A DNA stretch of 63,417 bases from Flammeovirga aprica JL-4 (GTDB lineage: Bacteria > Bacteroidota > Bacteroidia > Cytophagales > Flammeovirgaceae), in NCBI RefSeq assembly GCF_012844305.1, contig NZ_JABANE010000055.1:1-63417 (forward strand), given 5' to 3'. The position numbers and the translations under genes were made by a program. The stretch's first letter is position 1, and every line of letters begins with the position of its first letter. Below are positions 44,587-54,183 of this stretch, piece by piece. The notes beneath the pieces were generated by a model. That model did no database searches, was not told the origin of the DNA, and was given only the letters and a program-made list of their open reading frames with translations.

Positions 44587-44917
44587 AGCAGTTTGAGACT
44601 TCACGTTAAATAACCGTACTGGAAAAACACGTTCTTTTTTAGTACTTAAGCTATTGCATCATTAAATGATCTGAAGTTTTGGATTTTCTTTTTAGCCTAC
44701 TTTGCGTGAAGCAGGAATCATTTCTTCATAGACGTTGTCTTTTTTTAAAGAGAATACAGTAAAAATGTGTAGTTAGAAGTTACAAAAACTGTCATCTCAG
44801 AACTATAATCAAGAAGTACCCCAAGTTAATTTTACCTTGGTGTTAAGGTGATTTGGAAGAAAAGAAAAGTTCTTGCCCAATATTTGCAGTAGGCCTTATT
44901 AAATTTTACAGATTGTC
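44587..44917. other. Intergenic region before the repeat protein
   Basis: 331 bp. A lone TAGTACTTAA at 44638-44648 recalls one end of the palindromic element but has no partner. TACTTTG (about 44699) and AATATTTGC (about 44880) approach the -7 box without matching it fully. Nothing else is recognised. Confidence 0.4.
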
Positions 44918-47900
44918 ATGAAGTTTCAACTTAAATATATTTTTTCTTTTCTATTCCTCTCGCTGTTCTTTCAGTACAACTCCCTTGCACAGGTAGGTGT
45001 AAACATTGAAGAAGGCGAACTAACAAACAAAAGAGAGATTCAACTCAATATCAATATCCCTGAAGCTTACAAAATGAAAATCAGTGAAAACTTCGATTTC
45101 AGTGATTGTGAGTGGATTGGTTATCAAAATACTTATTTCTGGACGCTTTCAGAAGGTGATGGAGCAAAAGAAGTCTTCTTAAAATTCAGATTAAAAACTG
45201 GAGTTACTACAGATACTTTTGTTGGTTTTATTCATTTAGATACAAAACCACCTTACAGAGGAAGAGTCAATTTCTCAAGAGGTAATTATACTAAATATAG
45301 AAGCGTTGAGATTGACTTCAAGTGCGAGGAAGCAACGTGGATGAACATCAGTAATACAGGCATTTTTAATAAAGCAGACTGGAGACCTTTCCGAAAACAC
45401 TTGAATTCGTGGTTGCTTCCTTCTGGTGATGGCATCAAAAAAATCTATGTGAAATTTAAAGATGATGCTGGAAATGAAACAAAAGTATATGTTGACCACA
45501 TCAAACTAGATACAAAAGCACCAATCCCACAATCTATTGATATTGTTGCCGATTATGCTGTTGTAGATGAAGAAACAGGAATTATGTATGTCAATTCTCA
45601 TAACAGACAGGTGGCCCTTGAAATGAGAGCAAAAGGTGCTGAGTATATGAAAGTCAGTAATAGCCTTAACTTTTATGGTCAGAAATGGAGAAGATACAGA
45701 GATTACATGGAAGACTGGTTGATGGAAGATGATGTGTATGAAGGTTATAAAAGAGTATACATCCGATTCAGGGATAAAGCAGGTAATGAATCTGGTTTAA
45801 TTAATACAGCAATCTACATTGATACAAAGCCTCCTATTAATCCAAGAATAGCGATTAACAATGGCGATGAATATACAAAATCAACCAACGTAAGTTTGCA
45901 ATTGCATGCTACTGATGCTGTTGAAATGCGACTTTCTAATGACAAGGCGTTTCATACAGCAGGCGAATGGGAACCTTTTTCTAAAGTGAAAATGTGGACT
46001 TTAGCTGAAGGAGAAACCGGAGATCGTGAAGTGTGGGTAAAATATAGAGATAGAGCAAAAAACCAGTCTCGACCTATTATGACAAAAATCCGCTACGATA
46101 AAGATTCTCCCACCAATGGAATGGTTCAGGTATTTGGAGACGGAAAAACAACTGACAATAAAATAAGAGCTAGAGTTAAAGCGAAAGATGCTTTAATGAT
46201 GAAGGTAGCACTTGCCGAAAACTTTGAAAATGCACACTGGAGAGAATTTTCGACAGTTCCTTTTGATGTTTTTATTGGTAATCAAGCGGGGTATAGAGTA
46301 TTGAAAGCACAGTTTAGAGACCGTGCAAGAAATGTATCTGAAATCTATGCTGACTCTATTTTCAAAGAAGTAAGGCCTTTGAGCCCTAGAATTTCAATAG
46401 ATAATAATAAAGAATATAATACAAGACTAGATGGCAAAGTAGAATTAAGCCTGTTCTGTCTCAATGCTACTCACATGAAAATTGGTGATGATGAACTTCT
46501 GGAGAATTCAGAATGGCAAGAATATACCAATAAAGTAATTTATCATCTCAAAGAGCCAGATGGAATAAAAACACTTTATGCAAAATTTAAATCTGAAACA
46601 GAAACCATCAGCCAAACTGTAAGTGATAAAATCAATTGGGATAAAACACCTCCGTTCAACTCCTCCATTGAATTAAAAGTATTACCTACAGAATCTCGTA
46701 TTTACTATACAAAGGATTACATTGCTCAGGTAAAATCAGAAACAGCAGTGGCCATGCAAATCACAGAAGATTCTACCTTCTACACTGCTTCTTGGATGCC
46801 TTATACAGAACTGCCATTCTTTTATGGTATGAGTGTGAAAGGCGGACCAATTGGCTACAGAACTTTATATGTTCGTTTTAAAGATTTTGCCGGCAACATT
46901 TCGGAGCCATTGGTAGAAAAGCTTTATTTTGACGCCACTTCTCCTCAGGATCTTCATGTCAACATCAATGTACCTGATTTACCAGAACAAATTGCGGTAC
47001 CTAGTCAGTTTACATTTATCAGAGATGTAGCACTGGACATGGAGTTTAAAGCAGATTCAGCTTATTATATGAGAATTTCTGACCACCCTTACTGGATAGG
47101 CGCAGAATGGCTTCCTTATGATGAAGAATATAACTACCCTCTAATGGGTGACGAAGGCAAGAAGAGAATTTTTATTCAGTTTAAAGATGACCATGACAAC
47201 GTCACTCGTATTATCAAAAAAGATATTGTTTGGGATAGAGATCCTCCTTCTCAGCCTCAATTGATTATAGATAAAGGACAGCACTATACAAGAGCTAGCA
47301 ATAGAGAAGTCATTTTGAACCCTATTTGTATGGGAGCTGACTTTATGGTGATTTCTAACAATCCTGATTTTTCTGACGGTTATTGGACGCATTACCGCTC
47401 AAGAGTAAGGTGGTTACTCACTGAAGGAGATGGAGAAAAAACAATTTATGCCAAGTTCTATGATTACGCAGGTAATGAATCCTTTGAAACAAGAGGACAA
47501 ATTATTTTGGACAGAACAGTTCCAATGGCTACTGAAATCAGCATCAATGATAATGAGGTATCTACCAATAGCCTTGAAGTAAATCTGAAACTCAATGCTG
47601 AAAACGCTACAGAAATGATTATCTGTAATGATTACAGCTTTGCATCTCCTTCTACATGGGAGCCATTCAGACGTACAAAAAAATGGAAAATCAATAACCA
47701 AGATGGAGAGGCCAAAGTCTATTTTAAAGTAAAAAATCAAGCAGGTACAGTTTCAGAACCTATTTCTGCATCTATCATATTAGATACCAGCCACCCTATT
47801 TTACATCATATGGAATTCAATGACCGCGCAACAGGTACAGAGTCCTTGACAGTTACTGTAAAAACGAAAGTGACGGATGATACTGTTGAAATGCAATTAT

Positions 47901-48070
47901 CTAATTCAAATGATTTTTCTTCTGCACAATGGATTAATTATAAACCTGAAGTTGAATGGACTTTAGCAGGAAGAGGAAGACAATATGTTTGGGTGAGGTT
48001 TAAAGATGAAAATGGCAACATTAGTCAAGCTTTAAGTAAGGATATCGTTGTATTTGAGAATGTAAAATAA
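44918..48070 (+). CDS. Large exported protein made of about 11 Ig-like repeats
   Basis: 1050 residues: a signal peptide (1-25, ending LAQ), then about eleven imperfect repeats of 85-105 residues with no other domain. Each repeat runs: hydrophobic strand, MKISxxxxFxxxxWxxY, WxLxEGDGxKxVYxKFRDxAGN and then xIxxDTxPP. Examples are WTLSEGDGAKEVFLKFR, WLLPSGDGIKKIYVKFKDDAGN and WLLTEGDGEKTIYAKFYDYAGN. This pattern is known from surface and adhesion-like proteins, where each repeat is an Ig-like sandwich. There is no C-terminal sorting domain. A structural or adhesive role in the envelope is inferred. Confidence 0.8.
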   Translation: MKFQLKYIFSFLFLSLFFQYNSLAQVGVNIEEGELTNKREIQLNINIPEAYKMKISENFDFSDCEWIGYQNTYFWTLSEGDGAKEVFLKFRLKTGVTTDTFVGFIHLDTKPPYRGRVNFSRGNYTKYRSVEIDFKCEEATWMNISNTGIFNKADWRPFRKHLNSWLLPSGDGIKKIYVKFKDDAGNETKVYVDHIKLDTKAPIPQSIDIVADYAVVDEETGIMYVNSHNRQVALEMRAKGAEYMKVSNSLNFYGQKWRRYRDYMEDWLMEDDVYEGYKRVYIRFRDKAGNESGLINTAIYIDTKPPINPRIAINNGDEYTKSTNVSLQLHATDAVEMRLSNDKAFHTAGEWEPFSKVKMWTLAEGETGDREVWVKYRDRAKNQSRPIMTKIRYDKDSPTNGMVQVFGDGKTTDNKIRARVKAKDALMMKVALAENFENAHWREFSTVPFDVFIGNQAGYRVLKAQFRDRARNVSEIYADSIFKEVRPLSPRISIDNNKEYNTRLDGKVELSLFCLNATHMKIGDDELLENSEWQEYTNKVIYHLKEPDGIKTLYAKFKSETETISQTVSDKINWDKTPPFNSSIELKVLPTESRIYYTKDYIAQVKSETAVAMQITEDSTFYTASWMPYTELPFFYGMSVKGGPIGYRTLYVRFKDFAGNISEPLVEKLYFDATSPQDLHVNINVPDLPEQIAVPSQFTFIRDVALDMEFKADSAYYMRISDHPYWIGAEWLPYDEEYNYPLMGDEGKKRIFIQFKDDHDNVTRIIKKDIVWDRDPPSQPQLIIDKGQHYTRASNREVILNPICMGADFMVISNNPDFSDGYWTHYRSRVRWLLTEGDGEKTIYAKFYDYAGNESFETRGQIILDRTVPMATEISINDNEVSTNSLEVNLKLNAENATEMIICNDYSFASPSTWEPFRRTKKWKINNQDGEAKVYFKVKNQAGTVSEPISASIILDTSHPILHHMEFNDRATGTESLTVTVKTKVTDDTVEMQLSNSNDFSSAQWINYKPEVEWTLAGRGRQYVWVRFKDENGNISQALSKDIVVFENVK

Positions 48071-48262
48071 GATAGATAAAACAGCTAAACCCATGTAATC
48101 TTTGTTATGTGGATTTAGTTATTTTTAGGTTTCACATTCATTATATAAATTAACAACAACCACAATCACAATGATTTAACAGATTAACATTAACATCATA
48201 CACAATTTTTTCAATTCATAAAAGCTTCATTTTTGGTATAAATCGGAGAGATCTATTTCGTC

Positions 48263-48270
48263 TACTTTTG
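48263..48270 (+). promoter_or_regulatory. Likely -7 box of the TonB receptor gene
   Basis: TACTTTTG, perfect TAnnTTTG, placed inside a CGTC...GACG inverted repeat (about 48259-48276); 27 bp before the ATG. No -33 box at the usual distance. Confidence 0.45.
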
Positions 48271-48296
48271 CAGACGTAAATAAAACCGATTAACAA

Positions 48297-51065
48297 ATGA
48301 AGAAATTTTTATTCCTGATTTTTTTAACTTCAATTGGACTGACATCTTGGGCACAAAAAGGTACAATCTCTGGTACTGTGCTTGATGCTGATACAGGTGA
48401 AGAAATTATTGGAGCAAGTGTGATTATAAAAGGAACAAACACTGGTGCTTCTACTGACATTTATGGACAGTTCTCTTTTCTTGCTGAAGCTGGACAAAAA
48501 GAAATTCTTGCAACTTTTATTGGTTATAAAACCATCTCTCAATCTCTCAATGTAGTTGCAGGCCAAAACCATCAATTAAAATTTACTTTAGAAGTAGATG
48601 CACAAGAACTTGACGCTGTTGAGATTGTTGCAAAAGCCAATACTGAAAGTGCTGAGGCTTTGATGGTACAACGTAAAAACGCAGATGTCATGATTGAGTC
48701 TATTGGTGCTGAAGAAATGTCTGTCAAGGGTGTTTCTGATGTAGAAGGTGCTATGACAAAAATGACTGGTGTTGCTAAAGTGAGAGGCAAAGGACTTTAT
48801 GTAAGAGGTTTAGGAGACCGTTATAATATCGCCACTATGAATGGACTGCCTGTTCCATCTACCAATCCTGATTTAAAAGTTATCCCATTATCAATCTTCC
48901 CTACTGATTTAGTAAAAAATATTGGTGTATCAAAAACAGCAACTCCAGAATTGTACGGAGACTTTGCTGGAGCAAACATTGATATCACTTTAAAAGATTA
49001 CCCTGATGACGCTTTCTTTACAATTGGCATCTCAGGAGCTTACAATACTTTGGCTACATTCAATGAATTTAAAACGCATAATGATGGACAATATGAAGCT
49101 TTAGGTTTTAATGGAAATGCTAGACAAAGACCTGAAGGAGGCGTACCGACTATCACTCCAAACGGTGAACCTGGCGCTTATAATACATCATGGTCCCCAA
49201 CTACGAGCAATGCTCCTTTGAATATTGGATTGAATGCTTCTGGCGGGAAATCTTGGGATATTGGTGATGAAAGCGTATTTGGTATTATTGGGTCGTTAGC
49301 TCACAGTAACAAATATGAATATAGAGACGGTCGTTTTGCTGCATATAATGCACAAGCTACTCCTTATGTAGATTATGACCGTGAAGAATGGATCTACTCT
49401 ACCAATACTTCTGCATTACTGAACCTAACCTTCGAGGTGAATAATAAGCATAAGTTTAAACTGAATAATATTGTTGTCAATGAATCTTTTAACTCTGTTG
49501 ATGAGAACTATGGTTACAATAACGACTTAGATACAGAAACATTATTTGCTAGAAGAAACACTTACCTACAAAATACAATCTTCGTAAATCAGTTCTCAGG
49601 TGATCACAAGTTCATGGAAAATGACCGATTACACTTTACATGGGGTGTTTCAAGAACGGCAACTGTCTCACAAGAACCTGACCGAAGACAATTATTATTC
49701 TCTGATAAATCTGTTGATGGTAAAGAGGTGAACTTATTCTCAAGAAATGCATTTGACAATCACCGTTACTGGGGTGAAATGAACGAGGTAGAATACGCTG
49801 CTAGAACAGACGTATCCATTGGTCTTGGCGCTTTTGATAATGCAAACGATGGCTTTAGAAGCACTTTGAGGTTTGGATATCAGATGAAATCAAAAAATAG
49901 AGAGTTCGAATGGTTCCAGACGAACATTAGATCAAGCAGTGCTGTGGTGAGAGGAATTAATTCTGAAGACCCAAATGCAAGAATCAATGAGTGGATTCAA
50001 AACGAAACGATCTTCTACTCTCCTTTTACGATCCCTAATAATTATTTCCAAGCTAAAATGGATGTTCACTCCTTCTACACTGGATATGATTATGATATCA
50101 TGCCAAACAAATTAAAAATGAATGTGGGTGTGAGAACTGAAATTGGTGAGCAGTATGTAAAATACAAAATGCAAGGTGATTTGATTGCTGATCCATACAG
50201 AGAGGACGCTTATGAATCAGTAGAATTCTTACCTTCTTTCAACTTGAAATATTCTTTGGATGAAAGATCAAATATGAGGTTCGCTGCAAGTAAAACAATT
50301 ACAAGACCTGGTATGAGAGAGCTGATTCCTTTTGAATATCAGACTGTAGTTGGTGGAGAAGCCATTATTGGTAACCCTAACTTGAAAAATGCTCAGAATT
50401 ACAACGTGGATTTGAAATACGAGATCTTCCCTAATTCAGGAGAATTATTCTCAGTAGGTTTATTTGGTAAATACTTGGATAATCCAATTGAGAAAGTAGC
50501 TAGACCATCTGCCGGTAACGTTTATTCTTTCGACAATATCGGTACTGCAACAGTAGCAGGTATTGAAATTGAATTTGAAAAATCATTAGGTTCTATCATC
50601 AACAACGGTTCTGAAGCTTTAAGAAATACCACAATTGGTATGAACGGTACTTTTATGTACTCTCAAATGACAATTGCTGATGATATCAACACGATTGTGA
50701 CCAACAGACAAAGAGCTTTACAAGGGGCATCTCCTTACATTGTCAATGCCAACGTAGGTTATCAACAAGACTGGAATAATGGAAATATCAACTCCATCTT
50801 CACCTTAACTTATACCACATTTGGTGACAGAATATTTGCTGCTGGAGCAATGGGAGCTGGTGATATTTATGAGAAATCATTCGGTACATTAGACCTTATC
50901 GTAAGAAATAAAATCAAGGATGCATTAAGCTTTAATGTATCAGCTAAAAACTTATTAAATCCATCTATCGAACGTTATCAAAAATTCGAAGGTGGTACAA
51001 CAAAGCAAGTTTCATCCTATAAACTGGGTATGGAGCTGGGTGTAGGTATTTCTTGCACATTCTAA
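48297..51065 (+). CDS. TonB-dependent outer-membrane receptor
   Basis: 922 residues: signal peptide (1-19), a CarboxypepD_reg-like domain (about 20-105, GTISGTVLDADTGEEIIGASVIIKGTNTGASTDIYGQFSF), a plug domain (MSVKGVSDVEGAMTKMTGVAKVRGKGLYVRGLGDRYNIATMNGLPVPS) and a 22-strand barrel. A TonB box-like stretch is not clear. It imports a large substrate using the TonB-ExbBD complex. It precedes a lipoprotein gene by 45 bp in the usual receptor-plus-lipoprotein arrangement, though the partner is not SusD-like. The substrate is unknown. Confidence 0.92.
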   Translation: MKKFLFLIFLTSIGLTSWAQKGTISGTVLDADTGEEIIGASVIIKGTNTGASTDIYGQFSFLAEAGQKEILATFIGYKTISQSLNVVAGQNHQLKFTLEVDAQELDAVEIVAKANTESAEALMVQRKNADVMIESIGAEEMSVKGVSDVEGAMTKMTGVAKVRGKGLYVRGLGDRYNIATMNGLPVPSTNPDLKVIPLSIFPTDLVKNIGVSKTATPELYGDFAGANIDITLKDYPDDAFFTIGISGAYNTLATFNEFKTHNDGQYEALGFNGNARQRPEGGVPTITPNGEPGAYNTSWSPTTSNAPLNIGLNASGGKSWDIGDESVFGIIGSLAHSNKYEYRDGRFAAYNAQATPYVDYDREEWIYSTNTSALLNLTFEVNNKHKFKLNNIVVNESFNSVDENYGYNNDLDTETLFARRNTYLQNTIFVNQFSGDHKFMENDRLHFTWGVSRTATVSQEPDRRQLLFSDKSVDGKEVNLFSRNAFDNHRYWGEMNEVEYAARTDVSIGLGAFDNANDGFRSTLRFGYQMKSKNREFEWFQTNIRSSSAVVRGINSEDPNARINEWIQNETIFYSPFTIPNNYFQAKMDVHSFYTGYDYDIMPNKLKMNVGVRTEIGEQYVKYKMQGDLIADPYREDAYESVEFLPSFNLKYSLDERSNMRFAASKTITRPGMRELIPFEYQTVVGGEAIIGNPNLKNAQNYNVDLKYEIFPNSGELFSVGLFGKYLDNPIEKVARPSAGNVYSFDNIGTATVAGIEIEFEKSLGSIINNGSEALRNTTIGMNGTFMYSQMTIADDINTIVTNRQRALQGASPYIVNANVGYQQDWNNGNINSIFTLTYTTFGDRIFAAGAMGAGDIYEKSFGTLDLIVRNKIKDALSFNVSAKNLLNPSIERYQKFEGGTTKQVSSYKLGMELGVGISCTF

Positions 51066-51110
51066 TTAAAATCAATTTTCAATTCATTTTTTCTAAAACC
51101 TTTCAATCAA

Positions 51111-52325
51111 ATGAAAAACTTAGTACAAAAATTCGCAGCTATCTCAATGTTAGCTTCTGTTCTTGTCGCTTGTAACAACAACGACGAAACTACTGAAGGA
51201 CCTTCACAAAGTGATGGAGAAATCCTTGCAGCGAAATTAACAGAGCAACAGCCAATCGCTATCGATGGTACAGCTACAGGATGGACTCCAGGTGATTGGG
51301 CCGTAGATGTGAATTACCCAGGTACTGACGTTTCTGATGTAACTGCAGACAATGCAGACGGAACTCTTCCAAGAAACATCAATTATGATCTAACACTAGA
51401 AGAAAACTCTACTTGGATTTTAGCAGGTGGCGTTCACGTAAGAGAGGGAGCTACTTTGACTATCGAGCCAGGTGTAAAAGTTGTTGACCTTGAAGGTGAG
51501 GATGTAGCTTACTTAATGGTTGAACAAGGTAGTAAAATTGAAGCAAACGGTACTGCTGAGAATATGATTGTATTCACTTCTCAAGATAAAACTCCTGGTT
51601 CATGGGGTGGTATTATCATCAATGGATATGCTCCTATCAACGTAGAAGGTGGTAAAGCACATCCAGAAGTTGGTACTGGTATCAATGGTGAAGATTTATG
51701 GTACGGTGGTGACCAACCAAATGATGACTCTGGTTCATTATCATACATCCGTTTAGAGTTTGGTGGTAATGAGATCACTACAGACAAAGAGCACAACGGC
51801 TTCACATTTAATGGTGTTGGTAACCAAACTGAGTGCCACCACTTACAAGCTCACAAAGGTGATGACGACGGATTTGAATGGTTCGGTGGAACTATGAATG
51901 CTTCTTTCTTAGTTTCTACAGACAACAAAGATGATCAATTTGACTGGACTGAAGGTTGGACTGGTACTTTAGAAAATGCTTATGCTCACGTAGCAGAAGG
52001 TTGTGACCGTGGTTTCGAAGGTGACAATAACTCACAAAACCATGAGGCAACTCCTTACTCTCACCCTACTCTGAAGAACATCACAGTGATTGCTGAAGAG
52101 AATGGTTCTGATTCACAAGGTTTCAAAATCCGTGTAGGTTCTAAAGTAACTATGGAAAACGTTATCGTGAAAGGTTTCCCTACAGGTGTTTCTATCGAGC
52201 ATGATGTAACATTAGAGCACGTGGACAACACTTACAACGGTGATGCTGATGATTTCAAAGTTACAAACTTAAACGTATCTGAATCATTAGAGAATGATAT
52301 CGAATACAAAGCTTCAAGACAATAA
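51111..52325 (+). CDS. Lipoprotein partner of the TonB receptor, beta-helix-like
   Basis: 404 residues. Lipobox SVLVAC (Cys21). The middle part has the repeating short strands of a right-handed beta-helix: LEENSTWILAGGVHVREGATLTIEPGVKVV, YLMVEQGSKIEANGTAENMIVFTSQ, LKNITVIAEENGSDSQGFKIRVG, VTMENVIVKGFPTGVSIEH. It is rich in Asp and Asn, as are Ca2+-binding surface proteins. Strong codon bias suggests high expression. With the receptor 45 bp upstream it probably forms the surface ligand-binding component of an uptake system. Confidence 0.75.
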   Translation: MKNLVQKFAAISMLASVLVACNNNDETTEGPSQSDGEILAAKLTEQQPIAIDGTATGWTPGDWAVDVNYPGTDVSDVTADNADGTLPRNINYDLTLEENSTWILAGGVHVREGATLTIEPGVKVVDLEGEDVAYLMVEQGSKIEANGTAENMIVFTSQDKTPGSWGGIIINGYAPINVEGGKAHPEVGTGINGEDLWYGGDQPNDDSGSLSYIRLEFGGNEITTDKEHNGFTFNGVGNQTECHHLQAHKGDDDGFEWFGGTMNASFLVSTDNKDDQFDWTEGWTGTLENAYAHVAEGCDRGFEGDNNSQNHEATPYSHPTLKNITVIAEENGSDSQGFKIRVGSKVTMENVIVKGFPTGVSIEHDVTLEHVDNTYNGDADDFKVTNLNVSESLENDIEYKASRQ

Positions 52326-52351
52326 TCAGCTTTGATCCAAACATAAATCCC

Positions 52352-52385
52352 AAGAGCCTTTACTTCATAATCAGTAAGGGCTCTT
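52352..52385 (+). terminator. Terminator after the receptor-lipoprotein operon
   Basis: AAGAGCCTTTACT (52352-52364) pairs with AGTAAGGGCTCTT (52373-52385), one G-T pair; an AT-rich tract follows. Confidence 0.65.
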
Positions 52386-52568
52386 AATAAAACTCACATC
52401 AATATTTTGGAACTTACTAACCTCATAAAACCTACTTTCTAATATAAAAGATAGTTAAGTGTACGGCTTTATTTATTTACAATTCTTCATTTGTGTAATA
52501 AGTCGTACAATTAGATAGAGTAGAGAGATCTATCTACTATTAACTGTTCCAAAATCACATTATCAATA
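52386..52568 (+). ncRNA. Possible small RNA between two terminators
   Basis: This 183-bp interval has no open frame of note but is bounded by two intrinsic terminators. It contains an imperfect inverted repeat TGTACGGCTT.../...AAGTCGTACA (about 52460-52513) and a hairpin AGATAGA / TCTATCT. TTTTGG (52405) with TACTTTC (52433) is a weak promoter candidate. A small transcript ending at 52614 would explain the second terminator, but this is speculative. Confidence 0.25.
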
Positions 52569-52614
52569 AAACCCCTTCTTGTAGCATTTTCTGCAGTAAG
52601 AAGGGGCTTTTTTT
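52569..52614 (+). terminator. Orphan strong terminator
   Basis: CCCCTTCTT (52572-52580) pairs with AAGAAGGGG (52598-52606) and runs into CTTTTTTTT. No gene ends just before it on either strand. The remaining 284 bp to the first terD start show no clear promoter box. Confidence 0.8.
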
Positions 52615-52898
52615 CTTATATATTTCTAAGTCGAAAAAATAACACTCCCTTAATGGGGTTTTCACTGTTTATTATCACATCTAATAAAAAAATCACATAG
52701 TATTTTCATCTTTACCTCGTCTTATATAATAATTGTTAAAATAGCTTTATATACTATGAGCTTTTTGAATTACTTATTTTATTTGATAGCGTAAACTATG
52801 TGATTACTAAGATTTTTTTTCTAAAAAAAACATTTAAATACAGTATCTGAATTACAAAAATTTCAACACTGATTAATTAAATATCAACAAACACAAAT

Positions 52899-53486
52899 AT
52901 GGCAGTCAATTTAAGAAAAGGTCAAAGAGTAGAAGTTTCATTAGAGAAAGTGAAAATTGGGCTCGGCTGGGACCCGAATGAATCTATTGGAGATGATTTT
53001 GATCTAGATGTATCATGTTTTATGCTTGACGAAACAGGAAAAACGCCAAACGCAGACTGGATGATCTTTTATGGAAATAAATATTCTCCTGACGGTGCTG
53101 TGGAAGGTGCTGATGATGATCTAACAGGCGGTGCTACAGATGGTGATGATGATGAAATTATCACTGTAGATTTAAATCGTGTTGATCCAAAAATCAATCA
53201 GATTGTATTTGTAGCCACTATTTACGAAGCTAAAACAAGAAGTCAGAATTTCGGTCAGGTCACTGATGCAAGGATTAGATTACTCAACGGAAACAACGAA
53301 GATCCTGTTTATATTTTTGACTTGAGCGAAGATTGCTCTATCGCTACAGGGGTAGAATTTGCAAGATTATACAGACATAACGGCAAATGGAAATACCAAG
53401 CCATTGGCAACGGATATGATGTATATTCTCCATTAAAAGTATTGGGTGAAAAGTATACAAACGAAGAATTCGACGCTGAAGAATAG
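52899..53486 (+). CDS. terD: TerD-family protein 1
   Basis: 195 residues, one TerD domain. The Ca2+-binding signature is intact: GDDFDLDVSCFMLDETGK near residues 32-49, GDDDEIITVDLNRV near 82-95, and QNFGQVTDARIRLL. TerD-type proteins bind Ca2+ and occur in tellurite-resistance, colicin-resistance and general stress loci, often at the cytoplasmic face of the membrane. It is about three-quarters identical to the next gene by eye, so a recent duplication. The 101-bp gap before TerD2 carries a -7 box of its own. Confidence 0.95.
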   Translation: MAVNLRKGQRVEVSLEKVKIGLGWDPNESIGDDFDLDVSCFMLDETGKTPNADWMIFYGNKYSPDGAVEGADDDLTGGATDGDDDEIITVDLNRVDPKINQIVFVATIYEAKTRSQNFGQVTDARIRLLNGNNEDPVYIFDLSEDCSIATGVEFARLYRHNGKWKYQAIGNGYDVYSPLKVLGEKYTNEEFDAEE

Positions 53487-53523
53487 TGACATAAATCACC
53501 ATCCAGTCAACCTTTAATTATAT

Positions 53524-53531
53524 TATATTTG
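53524..53531 (+). promoter_or_regulatory. Likely internal promoter before terD2
   Basis: TATATTTG, perfect TAnnTTTG, 57 bp before the ATG of the second terD gene; it would give independent expression of terD2-terD3. Confidence 0.4.
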
Positions 53532-53587
53532 TTAAGTATCGTGTTTTTAGTAAGCTATTAATTTTAACAACTTAAACTTCATATAAA

Positions 53588-54175
53588 ATGCCAGTAAATT
53601 TAAGAAAAGGCCAACGAGTAGAAGTAGGCCTTACCCATGTCAAAATCGGATTAGGATGGGACCCAAATATTGCAATTGGTGCTGAGTTCGACTTAGACGC
53701 ATCATGTTTTATGCTAGACGAAACCGAAAAAGCTCCAAGTGCAGATTGGATGATTTTTTATGGAAATAAATTTTCTCCAGATGGTGCCGTAGAAGGTGCT
53801 GATGATGATCAGTCAGGTGGTGCTACAGATGGTGATGATGATGAAATTATTTCTATAGATTTAACCAAAGTGAGCCCTCAAATCCAATCCATAGTTTTTG
53901 TGGCAACGATCTATGAAGCTAAAACAAGAAATCAAAACTTCGGACAAGTAAACGACGCCCGTATTCGTTTGATCAATGCAAAAACGGACGAGGTAATGTA
54001 TGTTTTCGACTTAAGTGAGGACTGTTCTACTGCTACAGGAGTTGAATTTGCCAAGCTTTACAGACATGGTGGAGTTTGGAAATATCAAGCTATTGGAAAC
54101 GGGTATGACGTTTCATCTTCTCTTAAAGTATTAGGAGAAAAGTATACTAATGAAATTTTTGAAGCTGAAGAATAA
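53588..54175 (+). CDS. terD: TerD-family protein 2
   Basis: 195 residues, same length and layout as TerD1: FDLDASCFMLDETEKAPS, GATDGDDDEIISIDLTKVSPQ, FVATIYEAKTRNQNFGQVNDARIRL, and KVLGEKYTNEIFEAEE at the C-terminus. All acidic Ca2+ ligands are kept. Differences from TerD1 are scattered conservative changes, so both copies appear to be maintained. Followed by TerD3 after 8 bp, so these two are certainly cotranscribed. Confidence 0.95.
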   Translation: MPVNLRKGQRVEVGLTHVKIGLGWDPNIAIGAEFDLDASCFMLDETEKAPSADWMIFYGNKFSPDGAVEGADDDQSGGATDGDDDEIISIDLTKVSPQIQSIVFVATIYEAKTRNQNFGQVNDARIRLINAKTDEVMYVFDLSEDCSTATGVEFAKLYRHGGVWKYQAIGNGYDVSSSLKVLGEKYTNEIFEAEE

Positions 54176-54183
54176 AAATCAAG

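Noticed and set aside
52899..54175. Long DNA repeat of two terD copies as a possible mobile duplication
   Set aside because: Both copies are full-length genes with different spacers and no flanking repeats; an ordinary tandem gene duplication explains it.
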